Assembly: GCA_018806915.1 (NCBI GenBank)
Contig: JAGKQI010000052.1
Location: 62,001-126,000, forward strand
From: Phytophthora colocasiae
Lineage: Eukaryota > Oomycota > Peronosporomycetes > Peronosporales > Peronosporaceae
Direction: 5' to 3'
Length of the DNA stretch: 64,000 nucleotides
In this document: positions 33,900 through 45,300 of the stretch, piece by piece
Layout: each line of letters begins with the position of its first letter
How positions within the stretch are numbered: position 1 is the first letter of the stretch
Notes under the pieces: generated by a model
Database searches by the model: none
Seen by the model: the letters and a program-made list of their open reading frames with translations, nothing else
What the model was told of the DNA's origin: nothing
Program-made: the position numbers and the translations under genes

Positions 33900-35380
33900 C
33901 ATCATTTCCACCACTAGTACCAGCACTACCACTCGAAGAACGTTCATCACCAGTAGCACGATCGCTGTCCAAAGCTCGTCCACCACAAGTGCCAATACCA
34001 CCTGAAGCAAGGTCATCACCAGCTGGACGTTCACCTGTCCGAAACTCGTCCACCACTAGTGCCAGCAATACCCTCGAAGAACGTTCATCACCAGTAGCAC
34101 GATCGCCGTCCAAAGCTCGTCCACCACTAGTGCCAATACCACTCGAAGCAAGATCATCACCAGCTGGACGTTCACTGTCCGAAAATCGTCCACCACTTGT
34201 GCCAGCATTACCACTCGAAGCAAGTTCATCACCAGAAGCACGATCGCAGACAACAGCTCGTCCACCACCAGTGCCAATACCACTCGAAGCAAGATCAATC
34301 ACCAGCTGGACGTTCACTGTCCGAAACTCGTCCACCACTTGTGCCAGCATTACCACTCGAAGCAAGTTCATCACCAGCTGGACGTTCACCTCGAAGCGCA
34401 CGTTCACCTCGAAGCGCACGTCCACCACGAGCAAGTTCATCGCCGCCAACTTGGCCACCTGAAACAAAGTCATCACCAGCAGCACGTCCAATGGCCGAAG
34501 CACGACCGTCACTTGTGCCAGCCAAAGCACCTGAAGCAAGTTCATTACCAGCACTTCGAAGTGCACGACCACGAGCAGATTGTCCACCAATCGGACGTTC
34601 AGCAGCTGCACGCCTACGTCTCGACGTACGTACACCACTAGCAGAACTCACGCACACGCGACGTTTGGTAACTACACAGCAAGCATAACGATGTCACTAA
34701 CACAGAACACCTCTACAATATAATTCCGCTCACCTGGGCCAGTAACGCCACCCTCATCATCCACTGCTGCTGATCCACGGCGCTTGAAACTGCATATCAC
34801 ATAGCACAACGTCAGCATCTTGTGTCCATCTCACAACACGGCTTCCCCACCTCGGCCAGCGGCGTCACTTAATAACAACTCCTACACGATGCTCGTGAGC
34901 CACATACACAGTACGCAACAACGCTCAACAACCACAGCACCCACACAGTCCATGTAGTTCTTTCTCACCTCTACCGACAGTACCAGCGTACGCTGTGCCA
35001 GCATCGTCCCGATGTCCAAGTCCTACAAAACACATAGCAGCATCAGCCATCAGAAGCACCACCTCCATAAAGACCACACACCTTGCACAGCATCGATGAG
35101 ATGTAGTCCGCCTGCTGCTCGATGCTCACCACCTGCACCTTACGCATGCACACAACATTAGCAACCAGTGCACCGTCGTCCAGTACACATTCATCACGCA
35201 CCTTGACGTTGGTGTCAACGGCTGCACCGGTGTCTTGCGCTGCACCGCGACACTGCTGTACTGCGCCGCCACCACGCTCTGCCACTGCTTCTCGTAGCTC
35301 GTCACCTATAGCACATACACGAACAATGTCAAGTACACGTAGCACCAAATCACACCATTCTTACTTACCTTGGACGGCAT
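33900..35380 (-). repeat. Right arm of the long inverted repeat, repeat-rich gene part
   Basis: On the minus strand this is the 5'-middle part of the piggyBac 1 gene. It includes intron-like gaps and a minisatellite coding for alternating units such as SSGNAGTSGGRVSDSERPAGD and SSGIGTSGGRALDGDRATGD (about 22-24 codons each, 33900-34440). The strongly Gly/Ser/Asp-rich repeats suggest a disordered linker. The arm is the likely original, since it sits in line with the transposase exons. Confidence 0.7.
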
Positions 35381-35384
35381 CATG

Positions 35385-35653
35385 GAGGTGTTGCATCAAG
35401 GCGTCTTCGCCGAGAAAGAAGTCCACCCCTTCCTCACCATTATAACGCCCACGAGGGACGATGTACCTGGTATCGCGAGTCCAAGCTCCGGCCACTTGGG
35501 TCGCTTTGATGTCCACCCATCTTTTAATAACGCCGCCCACACATCACGAAACCGAACGCCCCACGCGGTGGACGTATCAAGCCGGCGTCGCTTGCTGACT
35601 TGCCCTGGTGGTGGTGCCTTCTTCTCTCCGGGTGCTTCTTCACTAAGCGTCAT
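35385..35653 (-). pseudogene. piggyBac 1 N-terminal exon
   Basis: ATG at 35653 opens MTLSEEAPGEKKAPPPGQ, a basic KRRRL motif (possible nuclear signal) and then FRDVWAALLKDGWTSKRP. A frame change near 35480 follows, after which the expected continuation (RYIVPRGRY, GEEGVDFFLGEDAL) appears in another frame up to a GTAAGT donor near 35376. The same domain opens the genes of piggyBac 2 and 3, so this is the genuine 5' end of the transposase gene. From 35700 to 36319 I see only non-coding subterminal sequence. Confidence 0.7.
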
Positions 35654-36359
35654 GAATTCTCCGAAACGGGAGGGGGAGGGAAATGCTGGACGGTCGCCAC
35701 GCGTCGTTGTTCGCGATTAATTTTAACAGGTCGCATTTTGATAGTTCACTTGTTGTTTTGTAATTTATATGCTATGTGTTTTTGAAATAATTAGTTTCAA
35801 TAAAATTAATTCTGCATTCAAAGGCATTTATTCCAGTTTGCTAGCTGTTTGTAGAAGAAGCTAATTGCGAACACGTAGGGAATGATAAAGCCATTCTGGA
35901 CTGCCATTAACAAGCGGAAAGTGTTTGTGTAGACGTAGTTGTTGCAAGCGCGGCGCCAGTGCTCATGCAAGACAACATCCAAGCATCATCATTCCAAGCA
36001 TGGCGTTCAAAAACGTGGCTCATGTTTGACGTAATTTTTGATTTGTTACCTGAAGCTGCTTCCACCAACTTCTTTTATCCACCAGAGTATTCTTCCAGAT
36101 TTTTGTTTAGCTCCAGGATATCGGCCTATCAGATCGCCAACTTGAAAGGCGCATGATGTGCCCTTAGAGGTTGATGAAGGAGGTATCCTCGTGCATCTTG
36201 CGAGATTTGAGGCATGGATGATCTTGCGATCTGTCTCTAAAAGGGCGCCTGAGGGCCCTTTTACAAGACATTGACTTAACTTTGTATACTATAGTTTAGT
36301 CCATTGCTTCGCAGAAGGGTTAATTTACCCTAAAAAAAAACTTCATATTCATGACGTAC

Positions 36360-38000
36360 AAGTGCCGTAGATTGCTGCAACGACGTAACTCGTATGGGAG
36401 TACAGGCAAGAACCGGTTCGTCAGCTGAAGTGTCTGTAAATCTCCCGTTGATGCTACTTGGGAGACACTTTCGGTCACATCCGAGGGGTTAAGCCATTCC
36501 GCATACGTCTTCGGGGCGATATCTCTATCAACGAGCATTAGGCACGGGCATTGCGTCAAAGAACCACTTTCCAGCATCGTCCACCGTCGTGCGTTGACTG
36601 AACATTGTGGATGAGGTCGACAGGCCAAACTTGATGTCCGTACACTTTCCTCGACAAAAATGATCAGGGAAATGGCGAATAGTGCGAGGAGAACAACAAC
36701 GACGCGGTTGCGCTTCGGATAAACACTACTGTGCAGTTTTATCGGACGCTGAAGCAATTCCACAACTTGCCACAGACGAAAGCAAAAGCTGAGATTCACG
36801 CCAATACGCGTGAATAAATTGAGCGTGGATAGGATTCGTAAAGTGTTCAGAGCTTGGTAGATAACTGCAGTCTCAGTGGGGTCTGCGATGACGGTGGCAC
36901 TTGTTTCAAACCACCCCGGGGGAAATATTTCAAGGTTGATGGCTAGTTTTGCTCGATCGAAGGTAAAGGCTGAGAAACAGTAGAATACTACCAACATTGG
37001 GAGTCCAACCACGATCAGGAAGTCAAACCTATCCGGGATAAAAAAAAATAGTCATTAAGTAGCATCTGAAGATATGTCGGTACGTACAGGATATCCATGA
37101 AGATTTCAGCTAGAGGCGCTCGTTCGTAGGGTATGAACATTATCGCTGCACAGGATAACGCGTTCCCTACTACGACGAGCGTGAAAATGATGATAAGTAC
37201 TATTGGTGAGCCAGACTCGAGCATTTGGTGGAGTAGCAGCACTTCCAATGCTAAATCAACGAACTTTAGACCAAGTTTCTAAACAAGTAACCATTGTACA
37301 CTGTCAGTCTGTAAAAGTGGCAAGAGTTTGGGATAAACGTACGATCCTTTTACTTGTGGAGCTGTCGGATTGAGTGAGAGACACTGCAAGTGCAATCGTG
37401 GAGGAGATCACGCGGCTTTCGTGTAAAGAATTCTCGACCTTACTGAAGCTTTCGTGCAGAGAAGTCTCAACCTTCCTGAGGACATCGATTTTGTTGATCG
37501 ATGGACGAGTAAGCTGGGATTTTCTCGGGTTTCCCGTACACAACAGCATTTTGGCCAGCACGCTGAGATAACCAGCAGCGACAATCGACAGACCGAGCAC
37601 TGCCATGACCACGAGCGTCTTGGATGGCTCTATGAACAACCAAAAGGACCCGAAATCGAATGTTTCCGTACGCATGACACGGTTTACAACGTGATTCGGA
37701 GCGACGTTCAGTAGAATGAGCCAGATCGTCCAGGCTTGGCAGATACAAGTGCAAACCACCACTGCAATCGCTCCTATATGACAGGATTCAACGTAATACG
37801 TAAGAGGAAATAGAGAATTCCCAACAACTTTTACCTTTTGTCTTGATGAGACTGTGCTTATGATCAGCATCTTTTCCTACTGGGAAGATTCTCTTTGACG
37901 AATTCGACGGTCGTGGCGAGAATTTCACATCATGTAGGGGGAAGACTTCGCGAGCTCCGTGTTCCTCCACTTTGTGCTGTTCGTCCACAGAAGTATTCAT
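36360..38000 (-). pseudogene. LRR membrane protein, 5' segment (four exons)
   Basis: This is the promoter-proximal part of the split gene. Exon 1 is 38000-37835 (MNTSVDEQHKVEEHG), then intron 37834-37774 (61 nt). Exon 2 is 37773-37343, then intron 37342-37279 (64 nt). Exon 3 is 37278-37088, then intron 37087-37029 (59 nt). Exon 4 is 37028-36360 and ends at the donor GTACGT at 36359. Each junction has GT-AG and keeps frame. The product has about five hydrophobic segments (for example VVVCTCICQAWTIWLILL, VLIIIFTLVVVGNAL, VVVVLLALFAISLIIF), then a Cys-containing loop (CRPHPQC ... CPCLML), then the first LRR. It is likely a plasma-membrane receptor-like protein. Transcription could begin normally but would enter the piggyBac in the next intron. 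Confidence 0.8.
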
Positions 38001-38886
38001 TTCGAATGGGTTTCAACACACCGATGGCACTTTGTGCCAAGATAGTTGGAAAGCTGGGAGAATCGAGAATAGCCCAACTCGGATGTTGGTTGAGTAGAGC
38101 TAAAGCGGGGGGGGGGGCACGTTAATTGAAACTTCCTACAGTACGTAAGGGGTAACCCTAGCCAAATCATTCAACCGCGTAATGGCCAGCAATGTGCGGC
38201 TTCAGTTCATATGAGGGAACTTTCGCGTGGTCGCGTGGTAGATGCATCTCTACAACGTCTACGTGTACTTCAGAAGTGGAAGTTGTTGAGGCGGTGCTGC
38301 AAACAGCAATACAGTTGGAAAGCTAGATCTAATGTGACAAAACACCATCAGGTACTGTTACCGCGCTACAAACAAGCTGAAGATGACAAATTCCTACTGT
38401 GAAATGCAACATCTGCATCTACCTGAATGAAGTGGTTGATATAAGCTGCAGTCTGTTCAAGTTTACTCATACCAAGCCGAGATGTAAGGCACACGGTAAA
38501 TCGATGCCATTAATCACGGGACTGCCAGCCTTGACTGTGTACGTCTGTGGGATCCGCAAGATCGTTTCGTATCGTCGTGCAGGTGTGTGTTGCAGTGCTG
38601 TATCATCCAATTGCTCGGCCTTGGAGGCCTACAAAGTCTTGCCCCGCTTATTTTTCACGATCCCTGCGCTTTAACACGCTTAAACACCTTTAGAGCCATT
38701 CGGTTTAACATCAACTGGTTTTGCCGAAGCTATGACTTCCCCTCTGGTGAACGAAGTCGTGACGCACAGGCGCTTTTTGTCTGTCGCGAGGATAAAGCGA
38801 GAGCTTTGAGCTTCACTGGATTGAAACGATGTCGGTTTGCCTCTCTCAGAACCTCACAAGTGTTTTGACCTTCTATCCAAGAAACC
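38001..38886. promoter_or_regulatory. Bidirectional intergenic region
   Basis: About 890 bp separate the starts of two divergent genes (LRR gene, minus, and START-FYVE gene, plus), so both promoters must lie here. A run of G (about 38107-38116) is the only obvious low-complexity feature. I could not place an Inr or other core element with confidence. Confidence 0.5.
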
Positions 38887-40131
38887 ATGAAGTTCACACT
38901 GCCAGAAAACGCCTTCCCGGCTTTAGATCTGTCCAAGGAGCAGCAAGACGCTTTGATCCAAGAGGCCGAGGCTGTGGTACGGGAGACTTTGGCTGCGAAC
39001 GAAGCGTTCCTAGCCGAAGGATCAAAGTTTCCGAACTCCAAGTGGCGGTTGATCCGTGGTCGCGATGGTCTCAACGTGTATCGCGAACGTCACGCACCAA
39101 GTCCCAAGCAGGAAAACCCCGGTCCTTTGTCCCCTGTGAGCGAAGCCACCTCGTATTCCACGGATTCCAATCGAACTTGGAGCGATCAACAAGCAACATC
39201 TTCCTCCTCTGGTTTCGCGAATAACCCGCTTTTCAATCGTCCCGTGATGGTCCTCCACGGCACAGTCGATGGTTCACTAGATGACTGTATGTTCGGGACA
39301 TTCGCATCAACCGATGAGGCCTGGAAGTGGCGTAGCTCGCACATCAACGACCGTCTCGACGACGCCAGAATTCTGGCTACTATCCGTAAACCTACGCACG
39401 ATGACCCGTTCCAGTTCCTCGGGATCAAGTGGTTCGCTAAAGAACGACCTGCCGTGCTGTCTAGTATCATGCAGCAACGAGACTACCTCATCATGGAAGC
39501 CACAGGTCTCACGCGTGATTCTAAAGGACAGAAGATCGGCTACTACCTCATGCACTCCATCTCTTTGCCTGATGTGCCGGAGCTCACAGACCTCGGAATT
39601 ATCCGTGCCAAGCTCAGTTTGTGCTTCATTGATCGTCAAAAAGGACCCGGGAAGGTCGAGAAATACGCTCGTAACTACAGCAACCCAGGAGGAAAGATCC
39701 CGGACCGTGTAGCTGCTGCAGTCGGAGCGGATGCTATCATCAGTGCTTCCCGAGTGGTCGACTACGCGTACGTCAAGAAACTCACATGGTTCATGAAGGA
39801 AAGGGGTCGGCAGCAACGTGAATCCCGTCGTGAGTCGGGTCAATTGAAGCCTAAGCGCTGTGAGACGTGCTACAAGAGCTTCGGAATGTTTGCACTGACA
39901 TCAACCAGTGCTTCGTGCCAGATCTGCCGTCGTGCTATGTGTGCCAAGTGCAGTGTGGTCAAGAAAATGACAGTTGACGTTTCGAACACTGGAGCAGTAA
40001 AGCAGTGCACACTCCGATTTTGCTTGAATTGCCTGATGGAAGCGAAGGAGAAATCCGTGTGGGAAATGGCTCTTAGTGGCGTGGAAACCGCGTCGGAGAC
40101 GTCCTCTGCTTCCGGGTCAGGATATCGCTAG
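38887..40131 (+). CDS. START-domain protein with FYVE-type zinc finger
   Basis: An intact single-exon gene of 414 codons from ATG 38887. The N-terminal two thirds (about 45-310) match the layout of the oomycete START/lipid-transfer-like proteins: WRLIRGRDGLNVYRER, then HGTVDGSLDDCMFG, DDARILATI and SRVVDYAYVKKL. The last 90 residues hold a FYVE-like finger: CETC (325-328), CQIC and CAKC (near 344-355), and CLNC (near 379-382). The usual FYVE basic patch R+HHCRxCG is replaced by CRRAMCAKCS, so binding of PI3P is uncertain. Such proteins are expected at endosomal or other membranes. The family is very large in Phytophthora. Start choice is supported by conserved coding from the first residues and no longer upstream frame. 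Confidence 0.88.
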   Translation: MKFTLPENAFPALDLSKEQQDALIQEAEAVVRETLAANEAFLAEGSKFPNSKWRLIRGRDGLNVYRERHAPSPKQENPGPLSPVSEATSYSTDSNRTWSDQQATSSSSGFANNPLFNRPVMVLHGTVDGSLDDCMFGTFASTDEAWKWRSSHINDRLDDARILATIRKPTHDDPFQFLGIKWFAKERPAVLSSIMQQRDYLIMEATGLTRDSKGQKIGYYLMHSISLPDVPELTDLGIIRAKLSLCFIDRQKGPGKVEKYARNYSNPGGKIPDRVAAAVGADAIISASRVVDYAYVKKLTWFMKERGRQQRESRRESGQLKPKRCETCYKSFGMFALTSTSASCQICRRAMCAKCSVVKKMTVDVSNTGAVKQCTLRFCLNCLMEAKEKSVWEMALSGVETASETSSASGSGYR

Positions 40132-40266
40132 AATATCTGTACGTAGTTGCTATCGTGAAAATATAAAACCTTTTGTCGAAAAATCAATCTCAGCATCCCG
40201 TTCCAAGCCTCTTTACGTCTGCACTCTATTGAAATGATTCCCACATACATTATTTATCATCGGAAT

Positions 40267-40547
40267 TGTTGAAGTTACCATCTCTGCAGTGATGACACTT
40301 ATCTAAGGGTATTAAATTGTGCAGTTCCATATAGAGAAATCCTATTTAACTGGACTGGTTGGTGGAGAATAACTCCCCTCCAGAACACCAGACTCTCTAA
40401 TTCATCACTTCTTCTTTTACTATCTTCAGCACACAAGCCCATTCTTCATCTACACTCAAGACTTCCTCTCCAATATTCTATGATTGATTTTATTCGTCTC
40501 CATCCCTTCGTCTACCTAACAACTCTGCGCAAATCATTACTTCAACA
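40267..40547 (+). repeat. 5' LTR, uninterrupted copy
   Basis: A complete 281-bp LTR. It contains both TTAA sites (40312-40315 and 40346-40349) that were used for piggyBac insertion in the 3' LTR, so it serves as an internal record of the empty sites. Confidence 0.92.
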
Positions 40548-40554
40548 GGTTATG

Positions 40555-40662
40555 GACTCCAACGCTTCACCTGCGTGGATGAAGAACCGGAGACGCTTGA
40601 TTCAAGCTCCTCTAAAAAATCAACGAGGCAAGAGAATCGCCCCGGAGAGGCCGCGTGTCTAG
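40555..40662 (+). CDS. Short ORF at the start of the non-autonomous element
   Basis: The ATG lies within the presumed primer-binding site, three bases after the 5' LTR. It reads MDSNASPAWMKNRRRLIQAP and ends after 36 codons. It is basic and may be the remains of a gag start. The remaining interior to 42324 shows no coding frame. It has repeated GAGCTGTA..CTGCATGAG words near 40720-40830 and a duplicated AAGGTTTTCCTGAATAGC at about 42041 and 42113. Confidence 0.35.
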   Translation, partial: DSNASPAWMKNRRRLIQAPLKNQRGKRIAPERPRV

Positions 40663-42373
40663 CAAGCCTGACGGCTGCCACGTGTATTCCTGCAAACCCT
40701 ACACTAAATGTGCCAGCCACTGAGCTGTAGCACTGCATGAGCTGTACTATCACCATGCTGAGGGGCTACGAAGCCTCCGCGCCAGCGTTCGAGCTGTACC
40801 GCTGCATGAGTTACAATTTCCGTGCTATTCCGGCTACTGCCGAGGTGTGAGGGCACGATGCCCTATGCGCCAGATCTGACGCTGCTGCGCTGCATTAGCA
40901 GAACATCTGCCATGCTCTGTCTTTTATCCAGCAGGCCAAGAGCTCTGGAAAACTAACTGCACTACTGCACGAGCACCACGCAGCCGTGTTATGCCGGCCG
41001 TAACGCCGATGTTATAGGAGGCATTCCGTTGTGCTCTACGTACATGTACGTGCCTTTACCTTTTGAACCACGCAGCATCGCTGCAGCACTAGCCAATGGC
41101 AGTCTGGCAATATAGTACTACGTATTACTACCAATAAAACGGTATTAATATTTTGCAATGTCGAGCAGTACTGTAGCATTCTATGTACTACAGTAGTACT
41201 ACTACTATATGTACACTACCAAGTGTAACACTTTCTAATCTGCCTAAGTTTCGTACAACCAAAATATACTGGCTCGATGCCAAGCTATAGCGAACTACCC
41301 TGGTAGAACTACGGCTTGTAATTTGTTAAAGCAACATCAAATTCGGCTTTACAGACTTGCGTCTATTATCAAAAGTATGTGCTGAAATGTACGAAACTGG
41401 GAGGCATTAGCGCCAAAACCGAGCATTCATACGCCAAACTACATTCAGTCACTGGCATGAATTTCAAACATTTCCAGCTATACAAAACGTAACAACAAAA
41501 AGAAGAAAATTCTCAATACTTTCTGAAATACACGACACGCTTCTGTCTACAGAAAGCAAACTATAAGTTTTACTGCACATTGATTTGATAGTTTACAAGT
41601 CTTAGCACTTGAGAAGTAAAACATAAATAAAATCTTCTAAACGAGAAACAACTCGATGAGCCTCTAGGGAGAATAATAGCCCCAATGATGAAAGCTGAGC
41701 ACTAACTGCAAAAATGATGCGTACACTGCTGATGACACTGTGTGGTTATTTGTGCTGTAAAAGCTGTAGCCTTTCTTAAAACTATTTGAACCTATAAACT
41801 CTCATAGTTAAAACAGTTTAAAAATGAACCAGTTTCAGGAAACTGGGAGGCAGATGTACTTTGTAAGTCCAGCCAAAGAAACATAACTCAAAAACCGAAA
41901 GACAACATGTGAAGAAATACCCACAAAGAGCACAAAACTGGCAGTTTGAAAAATGTAAACACTGCTTACACAAATATCAATACGAACAGATGTATCCTCC
42001 GAGCCTACAATACAGCAAACAGGTTTTGATCCTTAAAATTAAAGGTTTTCCTGAATAGCTTTCTCAACACGCGAACAAAAGCGTTAATAACGACGGTGAA
42101 CAGGTTTTCTCCTCTAAGGTTTTCCTGAATAGCCAAAATATCAATGAAAACAAGAAATTTGCACAACCACGCCAAAACCGGCAAGAAAATGACAAATCTG
42201 ACAACGAAGTCAAAGAAAAAAGGTCATATTCATGTTCGCATAGGACTGTTAAACCAGCCACCTGTGGAGCATTAAATTCTACTCGCCAGATAGAGCGTCA
42301 TACACATTCCTCGATGTGGGAGGCTGTTGAAGTTACCATCTCTGCAGTGATGACACTTATCTAAGGGTATTAA

Positions 42374-45300
42374 CCCCTCGAGTACGGAAAAAAATGTGTT
42401 TTATATGCAGTATTCAGCATAATTAGTCTTGGCATTTGTATGTTACGGGGTAGGGCGGACCTGGGTGATAGGTAGGCTAAGGACACAAACGTGCTAAAGG
42501 TGCATGTAAACTGAATATGAATTCACCATGACACGGTGTTGAACTGCATTATTCACCATAATGAAGATAGAGACTGGACACGTTTCCCGCCAACTTGAAC
42601 AGAAACGAATGCGTTCGTTTGGCCAGTTTCAAAAATTTTGAATTTGATACTTCCAATACAAACTCTTATATAGAAAGGAGGTGTGTCATCCCTATGATTT
42701 GTTGCAATCAAAAGAAAGTGTTTGGCGTTTGATGTGTGATGATCAGACTTGGGATGTGCTGATGATGTGCTGCTAGATAGCACGCAATGTAATCATGTAG
42801 AGACCGAATAATACAGGTTATATGCAGGTCATTATTCAGCTTACCACCTACGGACTTGTTCTGCGCCTTTTGTTTGAAGCCGGAGTGCTCGGCGTGCCCG
42901 GAGACGATGGTGTTCCTGGCGTTGCACGTATGGCCTTGCGTCGCACTCGAATACTCCTACCGCTTTGAACGGGGATAAGCTTTCCATCGGCCCACCTTGT
43001 GCCAGATATCCCAGCACGTCATTGCCACTCCACGCACTTTGCGACGCGCTCGCATACAAAGGAAAATAGGGCCTGTAGTGTTGCACTCACTGCAGAAAAA
43101 TGAAGTTGTCGACGCACGCTGCACTCCTGCGCGCAACACAGAGCACACCTTGCATGTCCTTTGTCGACGTTTTGCCTGAGTATCCGCATTTCGCCACTCA
43201 TCAACTTGGCGAGCCGTGTGACCTGTCGTTTGGCTTCTCCCAGTCGAAATTGGCTCGTATGAAGCGGTTTCAGGTGGCCGCTGAGTACCGAATGTGTTAG
43301 CTTCGTACATGTCCGCCGGCACCAGGCTGCAAAGCTGCATATGCAGCTTCTTCAAGTACTTGACGTGGCTCAATGGGCTGGAGGTCTTGTTCTTGTGAAA
43401 AGCCTTGTGAACGATGTAACTGTTCACAATGGCCACATCAATTAGCCCGAGCACAAGCGACTTGTAGTATTTGTTGAATCGCAGGGCTCGCTGGAGCGAG
43501 TAGCGCTGTAGACGCAGCTGGTCGTGGACGTCCACGCCTCCCATGAAGGCGTGGTAATCCTTCACGACACGGGGGCACGCCACTTCCACCTGGGTTGCAC
43601 CATCCTGCCGAACAACGCGGTCCATTTCAAGACTTCCACCAGTGCACAGGAAGTGAACGGGACGTGAGTCCCACCAGCTAATTGCCGCCATACTGGGGAC
43701 GTGCTTTGACTTAGACACTTTGAAGGATCCGCGTGCAATCTCTGCAGGACGAGTTTTCTTCTTCTCGATCACAGACTTGCTGTAGCCTAGCCGGTTTGTC
43801 ATGATAGTCCCAACGCAGTAAAAACCCATGACCAGCAACTGTATAGCTAGCGCAACGGATGTATAAAATCGGTCTATTACGACCAGCCGCATACCTTCTT
43901 TCTTCGACTCACGACCAAAAACCTCCAGTAGGTTTCGAACCACTGCTGCCGGCCCAGACTTCATGTCAGTGTTGTGCGCATCGCTTGAGTGTTCCTTCTT
44001 CCCGCAGTAGACCTCAAACCTGTTCATATTCAGTTTAAAATTCTTCAGTCAGTGATCGAAAGCTGCATAATGCACTGTAGTGAAAAGAAACTTGCAAAAA
44101 AAACTTACCGGATGCAGTACGCAGTGACTGCACTACAAAGCATAAAGAGCTTTGTGCCCCACTTGTGCGGCTTGTCTTTTAGGTACACACGCATCTTGTT
44201 GAACGATGATCGACTTGGCAGAATAGCCTCATCAAAAGCCAAGTGAGCAGGAGCGACATAGCCTCGTACGAACGTCCGTTGGAGAACTTCTACCACTTTT
44301 CTGATTTTCCAGGCTCTGTCGGTATGTGATCTGGGGTCTGCGTTCGAATTGAAGTGCAGATTGCGCGAAATTTCCAGAAAGCGGTCACGCGCTAGCACCG
44401 ATCCGAAGCAGCCTCGAGAAATCGCTCCTTCATCAGTAGTCTTCCAGTGGTTTGTCAATTTTTCGCGGTTGGGAGCTATAGCTCGAGCGATCAATAGGCC
44501 AATAAACCGCCCGAGTTCATGAGGCAATATAGGCTTCATTCCTTCCAGTTCGTGTTCATATCCCGTCTTGTCTTTTTGGGAAGCTTGTCATTGAATCTTC
44601 GTTTAGCTCGATACCGTCTGAAGGCGGCATCCACTCGCAATGGCAACTTCTCACGGTGATATTCATTTGAGCAGGCAGCAATATGCTGCCACAGAACTAC
44701 CGGCATGAAGTAAAAAAATAGCGCAACCGGCGAGTCTCCTCGACGCAACACTTCCGCACTTGGACCTGAGTAACCTTGTCTCAACCCCGGGTAGCTTCTA
44801 GTGTCATTAACCGGCTCATATGGGCTCATAAGATATTCGTGGATGTCGGGCTGGACAATATCTTCCCAACCAACCGTACCCATCTCGCGCAACACGGTAT
44901 CCTTCAGGTTTCCAGCCAACACCTCGTCTTCTCCACCAAATTTGGACAGGAAATCCTTAGCGAAAAACATTTCATCTGCAATCTGCTGTTCTGTTGCTTC
45001 AAGATCATCGGACACATCGTCCGGAACACAGAATGCTTCTGGGCCTTCATCCGAGCCGTATTCTCCAATTTCAATGTCATCCTTCTCTGCTTCATCGCCC
45101 GATTCCATTGCCCCAAATTGTGACCCGACATCTCCGTCAAGAACTGCATTCAGCACGTCGCTGCTGTCTGCCAGAGCTCACTCCCAAATGAGATGGTTTG
45201 ATCACCATCTTCATCGGAATCGTCTGTCATGACACCACATCACATGCAACACAATAGTCAGTATAAAATTCAGTCCAACATGCAGCATTGCATTCAGCAT

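Larger units (their letters stand above)
27997..36319 (-). mobile_element. piggyBac element 1 (8.3 kb), inserted in an intron
   Basis: The termini CCCTTCTGCG ... CGCAGAAGGG are flanked by TTAA on both sides (27993-27996 and 36320-36323), the piggyBac signature. Subterminal palindromic GGGCGC...GCCC words occur near both ends (about 28010-28035, 28072-28092, 36147-36170, 36240-36264). Inside, from the right: an N-terminal exon of the transposase gene, a repeat-rich stretch, the DDD transposase (all minus strand), a 45-bp satellite, an inverted copy of the repeat-rich stretch, and a SANT-like fragment. The transposase is broken, so this copy is probably not autonomous. Its length is large for the family because of the inverted duplication and repeats. 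Confidence 0.9.
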
